Below the pieces are notes generated by a model, which was not told the DNA's origin, ran no database searches, and saw only the letters and a list, made by a program, of their open reading frames with translations. This document shows, piece by piece, positions 23,720-36,300 of a DNA stretch of 64,000 bases. Positions within the stretch are counted from its first letter, which is position 1. Each line of letters starts with the position of its first letter. This DNA is from Leuctra nigra (Eukaryota > Arthropoda > Insecta > Plecoptera > Leuctridae): the NCBI GenBank assembly GCA_934045905.1, contig OW203762.1, positions 14,726,345 to 14,790,344 of the forward strand. Reading direction: 5' to 3'. A program made the translations under genes and the position numbers.

Positions 23720-26700
23720 CCCCCTCCACGCGTCACTTTCCCTGGGCCAGGTACCCCCCAGACACCAACACAATCATTAGGTATACCCGCCATATAGAAA
23801 TCACCACGCCAGACCGACAGTTTCGGTGTGTACTTCTTAATTATTATTATAAATGAAAGTTCTCACACATTGTCTGTTATTCTTAGATTAGACGTTAGTT
23901 CATTTATTTTGGCCAGTAGGTAAATGTAGCTATGTATTTTGTTTTTGTTAAATGAATTTGGGAAAGTAGGGCCTCGGGATGATTGATTGGAGCCCAGAAG
24001 TTCTTTCCGTAATTAAAAATGCTAGTTGATGAATTGCAAACTATAGTTGAGTCAGGACGACAGATGTTTGATAATTTAGACTCTGCGAACCATGATTATG
24101 TTTTTTGTATCGCGTCATGATTGGTATCTATCTAACAGGTTGCTCTTTGGTATAGAATTTGTTGAATGAATTTGGTAACAATGGGATTGAGGTGTAATTA
24201 TTGACGGTGGGAACAAAATGTTGTGAGGGATTATAAGAAATACGCTGGGTGATATTTGACAAACTGCAATGTTTGGGATTATTTCGTCGTCACTGCGATG
24301 ATCTGTGTCTATTTACCATGTAAAATGTCAAAATCACTTATTTTGAAACAAGAAGAAGAAAGAACGAACGAACAAATCAGAAAATCAGAGCGAACATCAG
24401 AAAGAAATAAAGGAAGAGAAAGAAAGAAAGAAAGGAAGAAGGAAAGAAAGAATTAACGAAAAAAGAAACTGTCTTCTATTTATTACATACATATAGGGTA
24501 TCAGCATTCTAAATTCATACAAGTGGTCAATAAATCAATAAAATGTATTAATTAGGCCGGGTAGGACCAACTCTGGATTAAGTTAACTCTCGATGATTAG
24601 TGGAAATTAGTGAATCTTATTGGCTATGGAATTCGCGCCAACTTGTTTCATTGGTTAACCCTCGAGAGTTAACTTAATCCAGAGTTGGTCTTACCCGGCC
24701 TTAATAAGTCAAAATAATATTTTAAGTCAATAAATTAATCGTTGATTAATAGTTGCTGATTAATTATCAAACATATTTAATAACTGAATTATTAATATTT
24801 TAAAACAAGAGTTGTCTGTCTTGATATCGATTCTTAATTTAATAACAGATAAGAAGATTACATCACAATGATTAGCTATTGAAGTGCAACATGAACTGTA
24901 ATGCTTTAATGAATTCACCATTCTTGTGAGTATAATAGCTGATGTTACTCTGCTATTCATCCATCTTGTTATATAAAAGGAAGTGAAAGATGACAGGAGC
25001 GAATATACCTGTTTAAATTGGTATGATTTAACGTAATTACAGTCCTCATTTCGTCTCATTCAACATTTTGCTCGAGTGATATATATTTATTTGATTTTAA
25101 ACTTAGTTAAGAATTGGAAATTCAATATTTCCTATCAATTACACGAATCGTGATTTCCTCAAATCTATTTAATAATTGACATGTTTGTTAGAAAATCACA
25201 TACAAAAAAAACATCACGCTATCTGTGATAACTTGTTTACAAGCAAACAAAAAAATTGCAGCGAGATATAATTTAGTAACAAGTTAGTACGAGAATTGCT
25301 CGCCTGCGGGGATGCCACTTCTTCGGAACTCGTCAAACTTTCTTCCGCCGATTACGCGACGATGTCGGATGCATGCATTAACAGCGATCCAGATTAATTA
25401 TACAATTCAATTCAACCGCCTAGTCTTAGTACTAATTGCATTCTCTTTATTAACTAAGAGAGAGACAGAGAGATAAAAAAAAGGTTGCGGAAACGCAATA
25501 TAAAAGCGGAAATTCGCTCACTTTCGCACTTCCTGAAACAAGCTCAAGACTCTCCTTCTCACTCTTTCCACGGGCAGTTATTTTAGTCACCAAATCTTGT
25601 CAATTTTCTTTCATTGTTCATATTAGATAATAATGTTTTATTTCGGTCTGTATAATTTAAAAAGTCGCCGAGTTGCAACGAAACCTGTTCGAGGATATCC
25701 TCTAAATTTAAGACTGCAGGAAGAACAACTTTGACATCGAACATGGAAGTAATTGGAGTTTGCCAAAACTAGTCTAGAAAGGAATTAAGTCATCGTTATC
25801 GTAACATCGATTCAGTGGTCTCCTTAATTAATTACGTATACATAAGTCTTAATTCATCGTATATTTATTCAGCGTGGCAATGTTATGAAATATAATATCT
25901 ATAAATCGTAATAATATATTAAAATCACTACAACTAATTTGAATTTCATGGAAATATGATTGAGTTTAATTATATTTTATTATTAAATTTGCTTCGTCAT
26001 GTAAATAGAGCGTATGAAATAAGTGAAACCAATAACTTTCCGTATTTGTTTTCAATATTTTTAATCGATGTTGTCCTTTTAGTAAGTCAACGATCTAAGT
26101 AAGTAAACAACTGTGTTGCATAATTTGTCTTTTCCCCTCACGCTAAATAAATAAACCGTCTAATTCTTGGATTCAAATCTTCCCGCACTTTTGCTTGCGT
26201 GCCAATGCCGTATGTTTCAGAACAACTGTCCAGGAATTGTTTGCCAAACCGAGGATAAAAATAGAATTAATATCGACTTCGTCTACTGGTCAAGCAGCCT
26301 AGAATTAGCACATTATTAAAGTTAGTTGCTTGAAGATTCCTAGAGGTGAAACAAGCAATTATAAATAAGTTATATCATTCTTTACGCTATGGAAGAAGTG
26401 ATAGGCAAACAATAAAAATGTTTTAAAGATTAATTCCTTACTATGCACATTGGAGAGACTAGACCTTAATATCTGATACATTCTCTTCTTGCTCTAGATA
26501 GAATTCAGATCTTATTTGATGATCTTCCGAATCAGTGTAAATACAGATATGATGTTAGTATTCTATTAGAGAGTGCACGCGTGTGTTATCTGTGCGTGAC
26601 AGTCCGTGACAATGCGTGACAGTGCGTGACAAACTTGTGTTTATTCTGTTAGGATCGTCGAGATGAGAAAGTAATTTAGCTTATCAGATATTTGAAAGAT

Positions 26701-27120
26701 ATTTACGACCGTTCATGATCGGTCATTTCATTTGATGTATGCATATTTAGACACATAAAATTAAGAGATTAAATAATTTATTTGCATTTTTGTTTTGCCG
26801 TATTTAGTTCAGTTAATCAGTATTTAGTATTCAGTATTTAGTTCAGTATTTAGTTAATATTTCGATAGATATACCTACATTATTGAATATATTATTTTAC
26901 AAATGGAGTAGGTACAGGCTGAATTTCAAACAAAGTTAAGAACGCAGAAACGAACGAAGAAAACATTTTTAAAAAATACACCAAAGTTTCACGAGAGCTT
27001 CAAAATGGTTTATTTGCTCTGGCGTGTGTCCCCTTCTTCTGGTGATATGAAAGTTTTTACCCTCAAGTTATTGTGACAATAAATTTCATCCACAATAAAT
27101 AAAGCCAGTGTTGATTCCCC
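23720..27120. other. Intergenic stretch between divergent genes
   Basis: Holds a purine-rich GAAA/GAAC simple repeat (about 24345-24455), an inverted-repeat element (24552-24700), short GCGTGACAGT-type direct repeats (about 26597-26632) and TATTTAGTTCAG repeats (about 26808-26862). No exon was recognised. The upstream regions of the PYPV-repeat gene and of DYNC2I1 presumably lie here. Confidence 0.4.
24552..24700. mobile_element. MITE with about 41-base terminal inverted repeats
   Basis: The left arm TTAGGCCGGGTAGGACCAAC continues to CTCTCG (to about 24592) and is matched by the inverted arm 24663-24700. TTAA is present just outside both ends (24548-24551 and 24701-24704), which would fit a TTAA target-site duplication, but other TA-based duplications are possible. 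The 70-base interior has no coding capacity. Confidence 0.75.
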
Positions 27121-27129
27121 AAACACCAA

Positions 27130-27322
27130 GTTAAATCCAGCGCTCCACCGCCTTCTCGATCAATACTGGCGGCCGGAACCAGGTGGCTGTGGGCGTCGGT
27201 TTCCAGGAGGCACTGGCCGATCGATACGGGCCGTGACGTGAAACAACACTCACATTGCATTCCGTCCAAACAAACTATGTCAACCAGGTGGAATACTCAG
27301 TGCTAACAGTTCACGGAGAACT
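27130..27322 (+). promoter_or_regulatory. GC-richer island, possible promoter/5' UTR of DYNC2I1
   Basis: About 190 bases clearly richer in C+G and CpG than the flanks directly precede the candidate start codon at 27323. No TATA box was seen, as expected for a housekeeping/ciliary gene. I did not find a clear RFX X-box by eye. The assignment rests on position and composition only. Confidence 0.35.
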
Positions 27323-27337
27323 ATGCAACTGGACAAG
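27323..27337 (+). CDS. DYNC2I1: Candidate first coding exon of DYNC2I1
   Basis: ATG CAA CTG GAC AAG is followed by GTAAAT and joins in phase 0 to the exon at 30575. It sits at the end of a GC-rich island. It lacks the conserved DDLRKHL-type start of vertebrate proteins, so a different or additional 5' exon is possible. Confidence 0.35.
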
Positions 27338-30300
27338 GTAAATATATGCTGTTATTTTAACAACAAGATTGTTTAAATGGGTAACTAATTAATTTGTATG
27401 TTTTCAACTATGTGCATGCTCTTGTTTTAGCGGTACTTTAAAGTTTGAAAGTATTTCACAACAATGCACACTGTTGCGTTACAAATATAGTCAATTTTCC
27501 ACATCGAAACTCTTCATATAATTTATGTTTTGCATGGAAAGACAATCCAGAAATTGTCTGGGCCGCGCAGTGATTTCTAAAAAATGCACATGCAGTTTGA
27601 TTTTCACTATTCGCATTGTTAACTATTGTTGTTAAACATAAATATCTGGAAAACAAAAACTCCACATGGATTTTTATTTAGAAACCTGAGTCACCTGAGC
27701 ACCAAGAGAGACCGATTTAAAAATTATCTTGGTGGCTCTGCTCTCTAACAAAAAACATAATATTATGTAGTTTGATTTCCAATTCCAGGTACCCAAATCC
27801 CTGTCCTTTATTGTTGAATCAGGGACTTGGGTACCTAGTTATCAAACTGCATACGATAATTTATTAGAAAACAGAGCCACTAAGATAATTTAATTGGTCT
27901 ATTGCTGATTGCACAATATAGTCTCAATGAAGACACACTTTTTTAATTATGATGCGATAATTTGGTGATGTTTCTGTTTATTGTAGGTATACTAATAACT
28001 CCAGATTATTAGAACACGGTTTTGTGCGGTGCAGATGAATGTCTTTCGGAAATATCTAGGTACTTCTTTTGAGCCAATAACGTTTTAAAACATTTAAAAC
28101 ATTCTGTTTATGAGCATGAGGTTGATTGCAGGGGTGAACCACATTAACAGTGTTGATGCGCAACAATGTATATTATTATTAATCATCTACACAATTACAA
28201 ATGATTTCCTACTCTTAATTGAAAACGCTGCACAATCAAAGAGGAAAATAAGTGAAATTTAGACACATCAACATAATCCCTACTATGAAAAACAATTATT
28301 ACGAGCAAGTTAGCTCAAGGTTAACTATCTGTACTTGCACTTCAGAGGACAGGGTTCGATTCCTGTGACTGACAGTCCTGATTGAGTTTGTTTCACTCAG
28401 AGGAGAGGCAAATGATGGGAAGGTTCCTTGGAACGGGGGGGGGGGGGGGGGGGGAATATAGTTTAAGATCTAATAAAAATCACATATAAAAAGCCCACAA
28501 CAAAAATGTTTAGCCAAATTTTAAGCCAATATGCACTTGAAGGTTCGCTTAAAACGCTTAAAGGCCAATGCACAATTGACGCAGACGGACGACGCGGACG
28601 GACGACGGAGACGGACACGATGTTTAGGTATGACATATTCACTCTGGCTGTTCACAATCGGACGCGAACGGACGGCGACTTTTTGTATCCGTCTCCGTCG
28701 TCCGTCCGCGTCGTCCGTCTGCGTCAATTGTGCATCGGCCTTTAGAGTGCTAATGCTCACGGCAATCAAGGATATATTTCATGCAAGCCAAAGTGAAATT
28801 ATATGAAAGTCAAATCCAAGTAAGATCTGGGTTATAATTTTATTATAATTGATTAATTCGCAGATTTTCATACTAAAAAGCATGTGAAATATTTTCGCTT
28901 CCGCAAAGTTGTGATTTATGTCTCTCTGGCGGCTTATTTGGTCAGTGAGAGGTCTGCACTCAGAACACTTCGTCACAATTACTTCCCTGTTTTCCAACAC
29001 CACTGCACCATCAGTGTTGTTTAGTTTTATTGTTGTGTATCACATGACATTGTGAGAGTGTGATAATAAAAGATTCTTTGTAACAAAACGTCCTACCACA
29101 AGCAGAATGGTCAAAACTAAACAGTGCGTACCTATTATGGTAGTTGCGCGGACACTTTTTATAAATGAGAACCATTAGACTATGTATATATGTTTCTTGT
29201 AACTGTGGAGCTGACCATCAACTATTAAGAGAGTTTTCCACATAGAACTGACAGATATTATACATGCGAGAAATTATTTAGATATAGTGTACTACATTTC
29301 CATGTAAAATTTTAGTATTTTTTTACTTGGCCAAAGTAAAAAACGGTACCTATTCGAAGGACACGGATTGGCTGTTAACGATTTTATGGTATCATCCTAT
29401 GTAGTCCATGCTAACTCGTCATGTAACTTAAGTAATGATCACTGATTTAATTAATAGTTAACTACAAGGATTAATTGGCAAGGAACCTGACCAGCTGCAG
29501 CCAATCCGTTTCGTTCAAACACCTTTTTTTCTTTGGCCAAGTGCAGCTACACTGTGTGTTAAGCTGTTTTATTGATTGCCAGCTTGCCATACGTTAAATA
29601 AAATATAGCCCTTTTTTAAACTTAAAAACGAATAAGAGTGTCATAAATTCCATACATAGACACGAGTAAAATCTGCTGTAAATACCACGAAGCAGTTATT
29701 TGACTTTAATTGAATCTTCTTTTCTTTATCGGATCGCGAATAGCAGACATATCGATCGAGAAACATTTGGCCTAGTAATTTACCCGGTGGTCATTTATTA
29801 TTCAGCCTCCAGTCGGTTGGTTCACTTCACGCATTCATCGGCAGATTGCATGTCAGTTAGCAGCACTCTCATGCCTCATGTTGCAACTAAGTAGCCCGCA
29901 TAGACGCGGCTTAGAAGAGATAATTATCAGTTGTAAATAAAGAGATTAATTTATAAAAGCTTTGTCGTTGTCAAAGAACTAAAATTGTCAAAGAACACCT
30001 AAAAAATAATGTTTGACTTCCTCACTGAAACAGTGTTCTCCAATAATTTTGGCAAACTACCTTTAAAGCCCGATTTACACGGCCACATTTATTGAACAAC
30101 TTCTGTGGCACAGACTGTGTCACAAAAGTTGTCACACTTCTTGCACAATAGGCATTTACACGGGGTGTCACAGGAGTTGTTCAATAAATGTGGCCGTGAA
30201 ATCGGGTTTCAAACAAGAAATTGTGTCGTGTAAATGCAACATTGTGTAAAAAAAACTTTGTCAAAGACTGTGTCACAGAAGTTGTTCAATAAATGTGGCC

Positions 30301-33300
30301 GTGTAAATCGGGCTTTAGACAAAAATCTATGCATATTTAAATATTAAATTTCAATTTTGGAAACATAAAAATAATGGTACTACGAAAAAATGCACAGTAA
30401 CGGTTTGGGAGGACATTGTTTGGCTCCAATTGTATTCCGAAAGTGTCACTGTTCTATTCCTACATGAACCAGTAATTCAACTTTGAGTAGTAGGTCTTTA
30501 AAGTTCTTTCATTTCTAACAAAATTTATTTATAGAAGTACAAATATAGTAATGTGTTGGATCATTTTGTTTCAGGAATCTTCTAGAAAAGTGTCAACAAA
30601 GCGGGAGTCAAGCCGGAGTCGAACCAATGCCTCTTCAACTCGCAGCGAAGTGAAAGAAGCTGCTTCTGAGACTAAACTCAGCCGGAGTAAAACAGAGGCG
30701 AAAGACAAGGACAGCTCTAGACCCAGAGCCTCGTCCTCGACCAGAGCCAAGAGGCAGGACAGTAAGACCAGAGAGCCGGCAGACAGAGACAAGGCGGCGC
30801 GTGTGAAGCAAGATGGCGGCAAAGCGACGTCGACGTCGACTAGAGTGTCGTCCAGAGTCCTGGCGTCGGGTGATCAAGTCACTCCAAGCAGAGGCGCCGT
30901 TCCCAAGCAAGTCGCTGCGACTAGAGGTAACTTTACATGTTTGGGTTCAAACACGTGTTGTCAGAATAATCTGCTTTTGACTACTTTTGAAGTCGGCTGC
31001 ACTGGAAGGTAAACATGGGAGATATTATTTCCTAAATATCGGTATAACTTTTATAACATTCAAGCTATGAAAAATTGTGAGAAATGATGAGTGTTATTAA
31101 TTTTCAAGTCGACAACAATAAAACACCGAGTTACGGAAATGGTTCAAAAGATTACGATTTAGGAAATATTATCTCCAATGATAACATTCGAGTGCAGCTG
31201 ACTCTTCATACCAACAATACAAAAGATAATGCGTATTAGCAGATAATAGAGTCTTGCTGCCAATCCAACTCCTCAACATCATCGTAAAAACAAATCCGCA
31301 GTTGTATCTCTTAATTTGAGTACAAAAAACGGAGCAAGTTTGGCTCAGTTTCTAACAAAATAGGTAGACTAAGTCTGGGGTTTGATAATCGATTCTCTCG
31401 GTATTTTCCTGACTGAGGTTTATTCGTTATTTCCCTCAGTCGATAGGCAAGTGCTAGAAATATTCTCTGCTAATATACCGCAGCCACTTCCTTCGTACCT
31501 GCTGTTCTTCATCATTGTCTTCATCTCCAATCATAATCGTATAGTTGATTTGGCGACACAAATAAAATATATGTATACTACCTACAGTTGTAACATTATT
31601 TGTCAGAATACGCGTTTGTCAGAATACAGGGGGGAAAATCGTTTATATGATGATTAAATATGATTATGATTATGAATATAAACTAATCTCTTTATTGGTC
31701 CGAAATTGAAATAAGTTCTCTAATTCAAAGTCGTTTTGATAAAGTTCTTTTCCATCATTCATCATTCCATATAAATTACTTCAGTCACGCAACTTTCAAA
31801 AAAGAAGACTAATCTGTTTTCTCCCTCACAGATTCTAAGAAACTCTCCTCGGAATCCAGGAAGACCTCGCACTCTGTCGTTGTCCACAGTCCCGATCGAG
31901 TTGTCCGCCAAAGTGTCTTCAGCTCCGGTCGACAAACCTCAGAGTCACAGAGCAAGAGCAGAGAAGAACGCCACTCCACTGTACGGGAAGCCAAGAGACA
32001 CCATTCCAGTGTCAGAGAGGAGGTGAAGGAGGACAGAGTTCACAGGTCGAAGCGAACGACGGAAGAAGTTCGGGAGAGAGACAAGACTAATAGCAAACAT
32101 AGAAGAGTAACAGAGGAAACGAAGGAGAGGAAGAGAAGTGTTGAAGACAAAACACATCGCAAGGTAAGGGAAGTGAAGGAAGAAAGAAAACCCGATGTGA
32201 GGATTAAGAAAGAGACGAGTGAGGAGCCTCTGACGAAAGGAAGAACGCGCACAAGAACTCGAGTACTGAGTCCCAGTGAAGTGAAGATGGAGCATCACAG
32301 AGTTCTGGCTGGGAAGAGTTCGCAGAGCAGCGACCACGTGACGACGACGTCGAAGCAGAGGGTTCCCGGCGTCGTGCGACAGAGCAGCGAGTTGAGTCAC
32401 TTCCCCGTCGCGCTGGCGTCCGCGTCCAGCCAGGACGTGGTCCAGGATGACGACGAGGAGGTGGACTATGAGGACGACTTCGAGGTACGTCGTGAGATTC
32501 AAGTTGTCAGGCGATGTATGTCATTGGTTGTTGACATGGTAGGAAAGTCATACACATCTGTAAGACTATAACATAGTCTTGAAATATCGACATAAGTCAA
32601 TCAACTGTTAAAATTAACAACTGATTTAACAGATTCTTGAAATATCGACTTTAGTCATAATCAACTGTTAAAATTAACAACTGATTTAACAGAGTAATGA
32701 CAAATCAACCGTAGCCTTAATCAACTGTTAAAATTAACAACTGATTTAACAGATTCTTGAAATATCGACTTTAGTCATAATCAACTGTTAAAATTAACAA
32801 CTGATTTAACAGAGTAATGACAAATCAACCGTAGCCATAATCAACTGTTAAAATAAACAACTGATTTATATAACAGTCATGAACAATCCCTTGTAGAGTG
32901 TGGAGGTTTTATTGGGAAATGTTTTTTGTCTTATATTATTCAGCAAACTATTTATTTTGCTATTTGCTTTATTGAGATCAAGACTTGAGTTCACGTACTG
33001 GTTCACAGTAGGTGGCGGAGTAAAGTTATAATAGTAATAAGTGTGTATTGAAGATTTATAATTTCTCAAATATAACCATGGCGGCGTAATTTGTCACTCT
33101 CCAGTGACTAACCAATATTTATTAACGTTATAATGTTATGACAGCAAAGAATGTATAATTCTTTGGGATTAAGCCTTGTAATACTTAATTAATCATATTA
33201 TTTGTATGGACTGACCGACATTAGTTGTATTTGTGTTATTTTTTTTAACTACTGCTTGTTAAACCGATTAATTTTAATTTTCACAAAACGCAGCTACATT

Positions 33301-36300
33301 TGTTTGTCATATGAAACAGCAAGACTCTTTCACTTTACAAAGAAATGCGTTCTACATGATAGGGAAATCAAAATCAAATTCACATGCCGTGGGACATTGA
33401 TAACCGTAAAAACGGCATTTGTCGAGAACCAGAATTGTGACATCATTTCTAAGTCCACAATAGTGTGTTACCATGGTAAATCCAATTCGTTACCATGGCA
33501 ATATAGCAAATTGTGATGGCAATGTAAATGTATCTGTTTTTAAATTAGAAGAAATCTCTCAAATATTGCAAGTCAATTTCTTGAAAACAATTCATCCCCA
33601 ATAAAAGTGCACCATTATTCTGAAATCTTATTTGCGCCAGACTTCCTATTAATCTCCAATGATCTCGTCACATCCCGATCTTCCCTCAGGATTACGAGTC
33701 CGACTTCGAGGACGACTCCGAGGACGCCGGGAGCGACCAGGAGGGCAGCGTCGTTCCCGAGCTGACGTCGCGACGCTCACTGACGTCACACGCCGACGAG
33801 GAGAAGAAGCTCGACTCAGGGCATTACGACATGGGAGAGAACCAGCGCAGAAGCAGACACTTGGAGGAACTCAGAGCGGCCATCGACAGGGAAAACTCAG
33901 CAGTCATTCGAGAGTGAGTACCGACAATTGAATACCGATGTATTGTTATGATGTATGATGTTTCATTCTAAAGAATTTCAACTCTTTTAAAACCGTATTA
34001 CATAATATTATTATCTTCTTTGTCTATGGAACTAGAACATTCTCTTCCATAGAGCATTACGTTGGATTGACTGATCATTGAACGAAATAGGATTTTATAA
34101 TTAGAAAGTGTTACATCGCTCTAAAAGAACTATTGTGTAATATCATGAAAAATTATTTTTAAATTATTGTAATAATAATATCGACGAAATGAACAATGAA
34201 AAGGCGTGCATTTCAGTGGCAGTTCTGCGAACAAGGAAGCGCCTCTGCCGGTGGATGAAGGATTTGAAGAGGAGAGGAGCGAAGAGTCGAGGAAGAACGT
34301 CGCTCGACCAGCCTCAAGCTTTATCAACTTCGCGCATGCGAGGAAGAGACAAATGGAACAGAAAGTGAGTCTATGAGAGATTATTGCGTCATTTCTGGTG
34401 TAAAAAGTGTGAAAACTCTTCCGAGATGTTCTATTAATCATCCTGAATGGAGCGATTATGTTGCATAATAAAAATATGAAGTATTGAATGAAATGTAATC
34501 TTGACTACACGCGACATTTTGAAGCCAAGCGAGGGTTTCAATACTACTGTTCAATACAGCGTTAAATACTACTATTTATAATTCAAAATCGACGTCCACT
34601 TCGTATATGCTTTACTGATTTGATATGGCTGAGTCAGGCTCATTAATTGAAAAACTCTGTTACCCAAAAAGTGCAATTTAGTTTCAACTAATGGAATTGT
34701 ATTTTATAAATTAAACGCAACACTTCTTGGTAGAAACTGAAATTAACACATTTTAATTTTCTTCGTCTTTCATAAAATAAAGATATTCTCCCTGCTTTTG
34801 ATATCACTAAAATGTTGACCAGTCAGAAGTCTTGGATTCGTTTCCAGGGACCGACCTTCATTATGGTCTATGACCACTATCATTGATCTGACTAAGAACT
34901 CAAATATTTTGCAGAGAAGTTAAAAAAATACTAAACTACCTACCTTATATTTCTAAGTGATAAAATATAATTGCTTTCTTTGTACCATTGTCCAGTACCG
35001 TGTAATGTACTTATTTATCAGAAATACAGTTTCCTTGTAAGAATTCCATTACAATAACAGGTCATTAACTCATAATAAACATTATCATTACAAAGATCGT
35101 TGTGTTGAACCGGAAATCAAGTAATTCATCTTGCAAATATTAATAGCGAATATATCCTCAGGTGCTTAACAACAACCAATTTGAACAGCCATAAAACTAG
35201 TTGTTCTAGCACGTTTTAATGTTTTAAAACAAATAGTTAATCACAAGAAAGTGAATTATTATCCAGATTTGTGAAATTAAATTTATAACAATACCGTATT
35301 ATGTTAATTACAGTTATGAAACAAACTTATAATTATGAAGATATCGGTACATTTGGTGCAATTAAAATGTCATTATTTGCAATTGAGCTGAAAGATTCAT
35401 TTGAAGATCAATACATTTCTCAGTGTTTGTGTTTTTGCCTGTACTGCCCCGGTCATACCTATATCACCTATGTGATCGGATTATTTCACAATAATGCAAT
35501 TCCAGCGGCCATGCGTATAGGTTTAAAAGCTTTGATTGGTTGAAAAGCAAAAAGTACTGTTTGTGCCTTCAAGTTCAAAGTTTGCTTCAGTCATTACGAC
35601 CAACATTTAATTGAGCGTTACTATGGGTCTCTCATGCCTCTTTCTCTTTTTTTTGTAGGCAATGCCCAGGTCAAACCATTCAACCGATCGATCTGAAATT
35701 TTGTACACACTCTAACTTTATATGAGCGGTCCCAGGTAGAGTTTTTGAACGAGATCCGTGCTTTTGTGGTTTTCTGTAAATTAAAGATAGAACCGTTTTA
35801 CTGATCAACTTAAAACTTTGTATGGCCATTGAGACGAAATATCTGATTTTTTGAGAATTTTCAGACTAATCTGTTGTTAAATCCAAACGTTTTTGACATT
35901 TTACGCACATTTTGCGTGTTGGCTGTACAATTTCTTAAAGGATATTACAAATATTTTATCACTGCTACTTGAACGCTTCAGTTCCAAGGTCTTTAGAGCA
36001 GAAACTTACAAACGCATATGAATAGACAACATCATAAATTATCTAGTTAGCTCTGCTTTTCAAAAAATTTTATATGCAGTACCGTGATCCAAGTATCTAT
36101 TATGGTTATGATCCATTGTTGAAAATACCATAATAGATGCTTGGATCACGGTACTGCATATGAAATTTTTTGAAAAGCAGAGTTAACTAGATAATTTATG
36201 ATGTTGTCTATTCGCTTGCAATACGAAAGCTCGCTCATCAACGCGTTACACAGAGCGTTTTCCTAGTCAGATGTTCGTATCTCTGACTCTCCTATGGTCT

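Noticed and set aside
27063..27269. 68-codon - strand frame in the GC-rich island
   Set aside because: No domain, no splice signals, and the island is better explained as the 5' region of DYNC2I1.
28506..28806. Overlapping frames with RTDGRRRR-type sequence on both strands
   Set aside because: They lie entirely within a MITE built of GACGGACG repeats.
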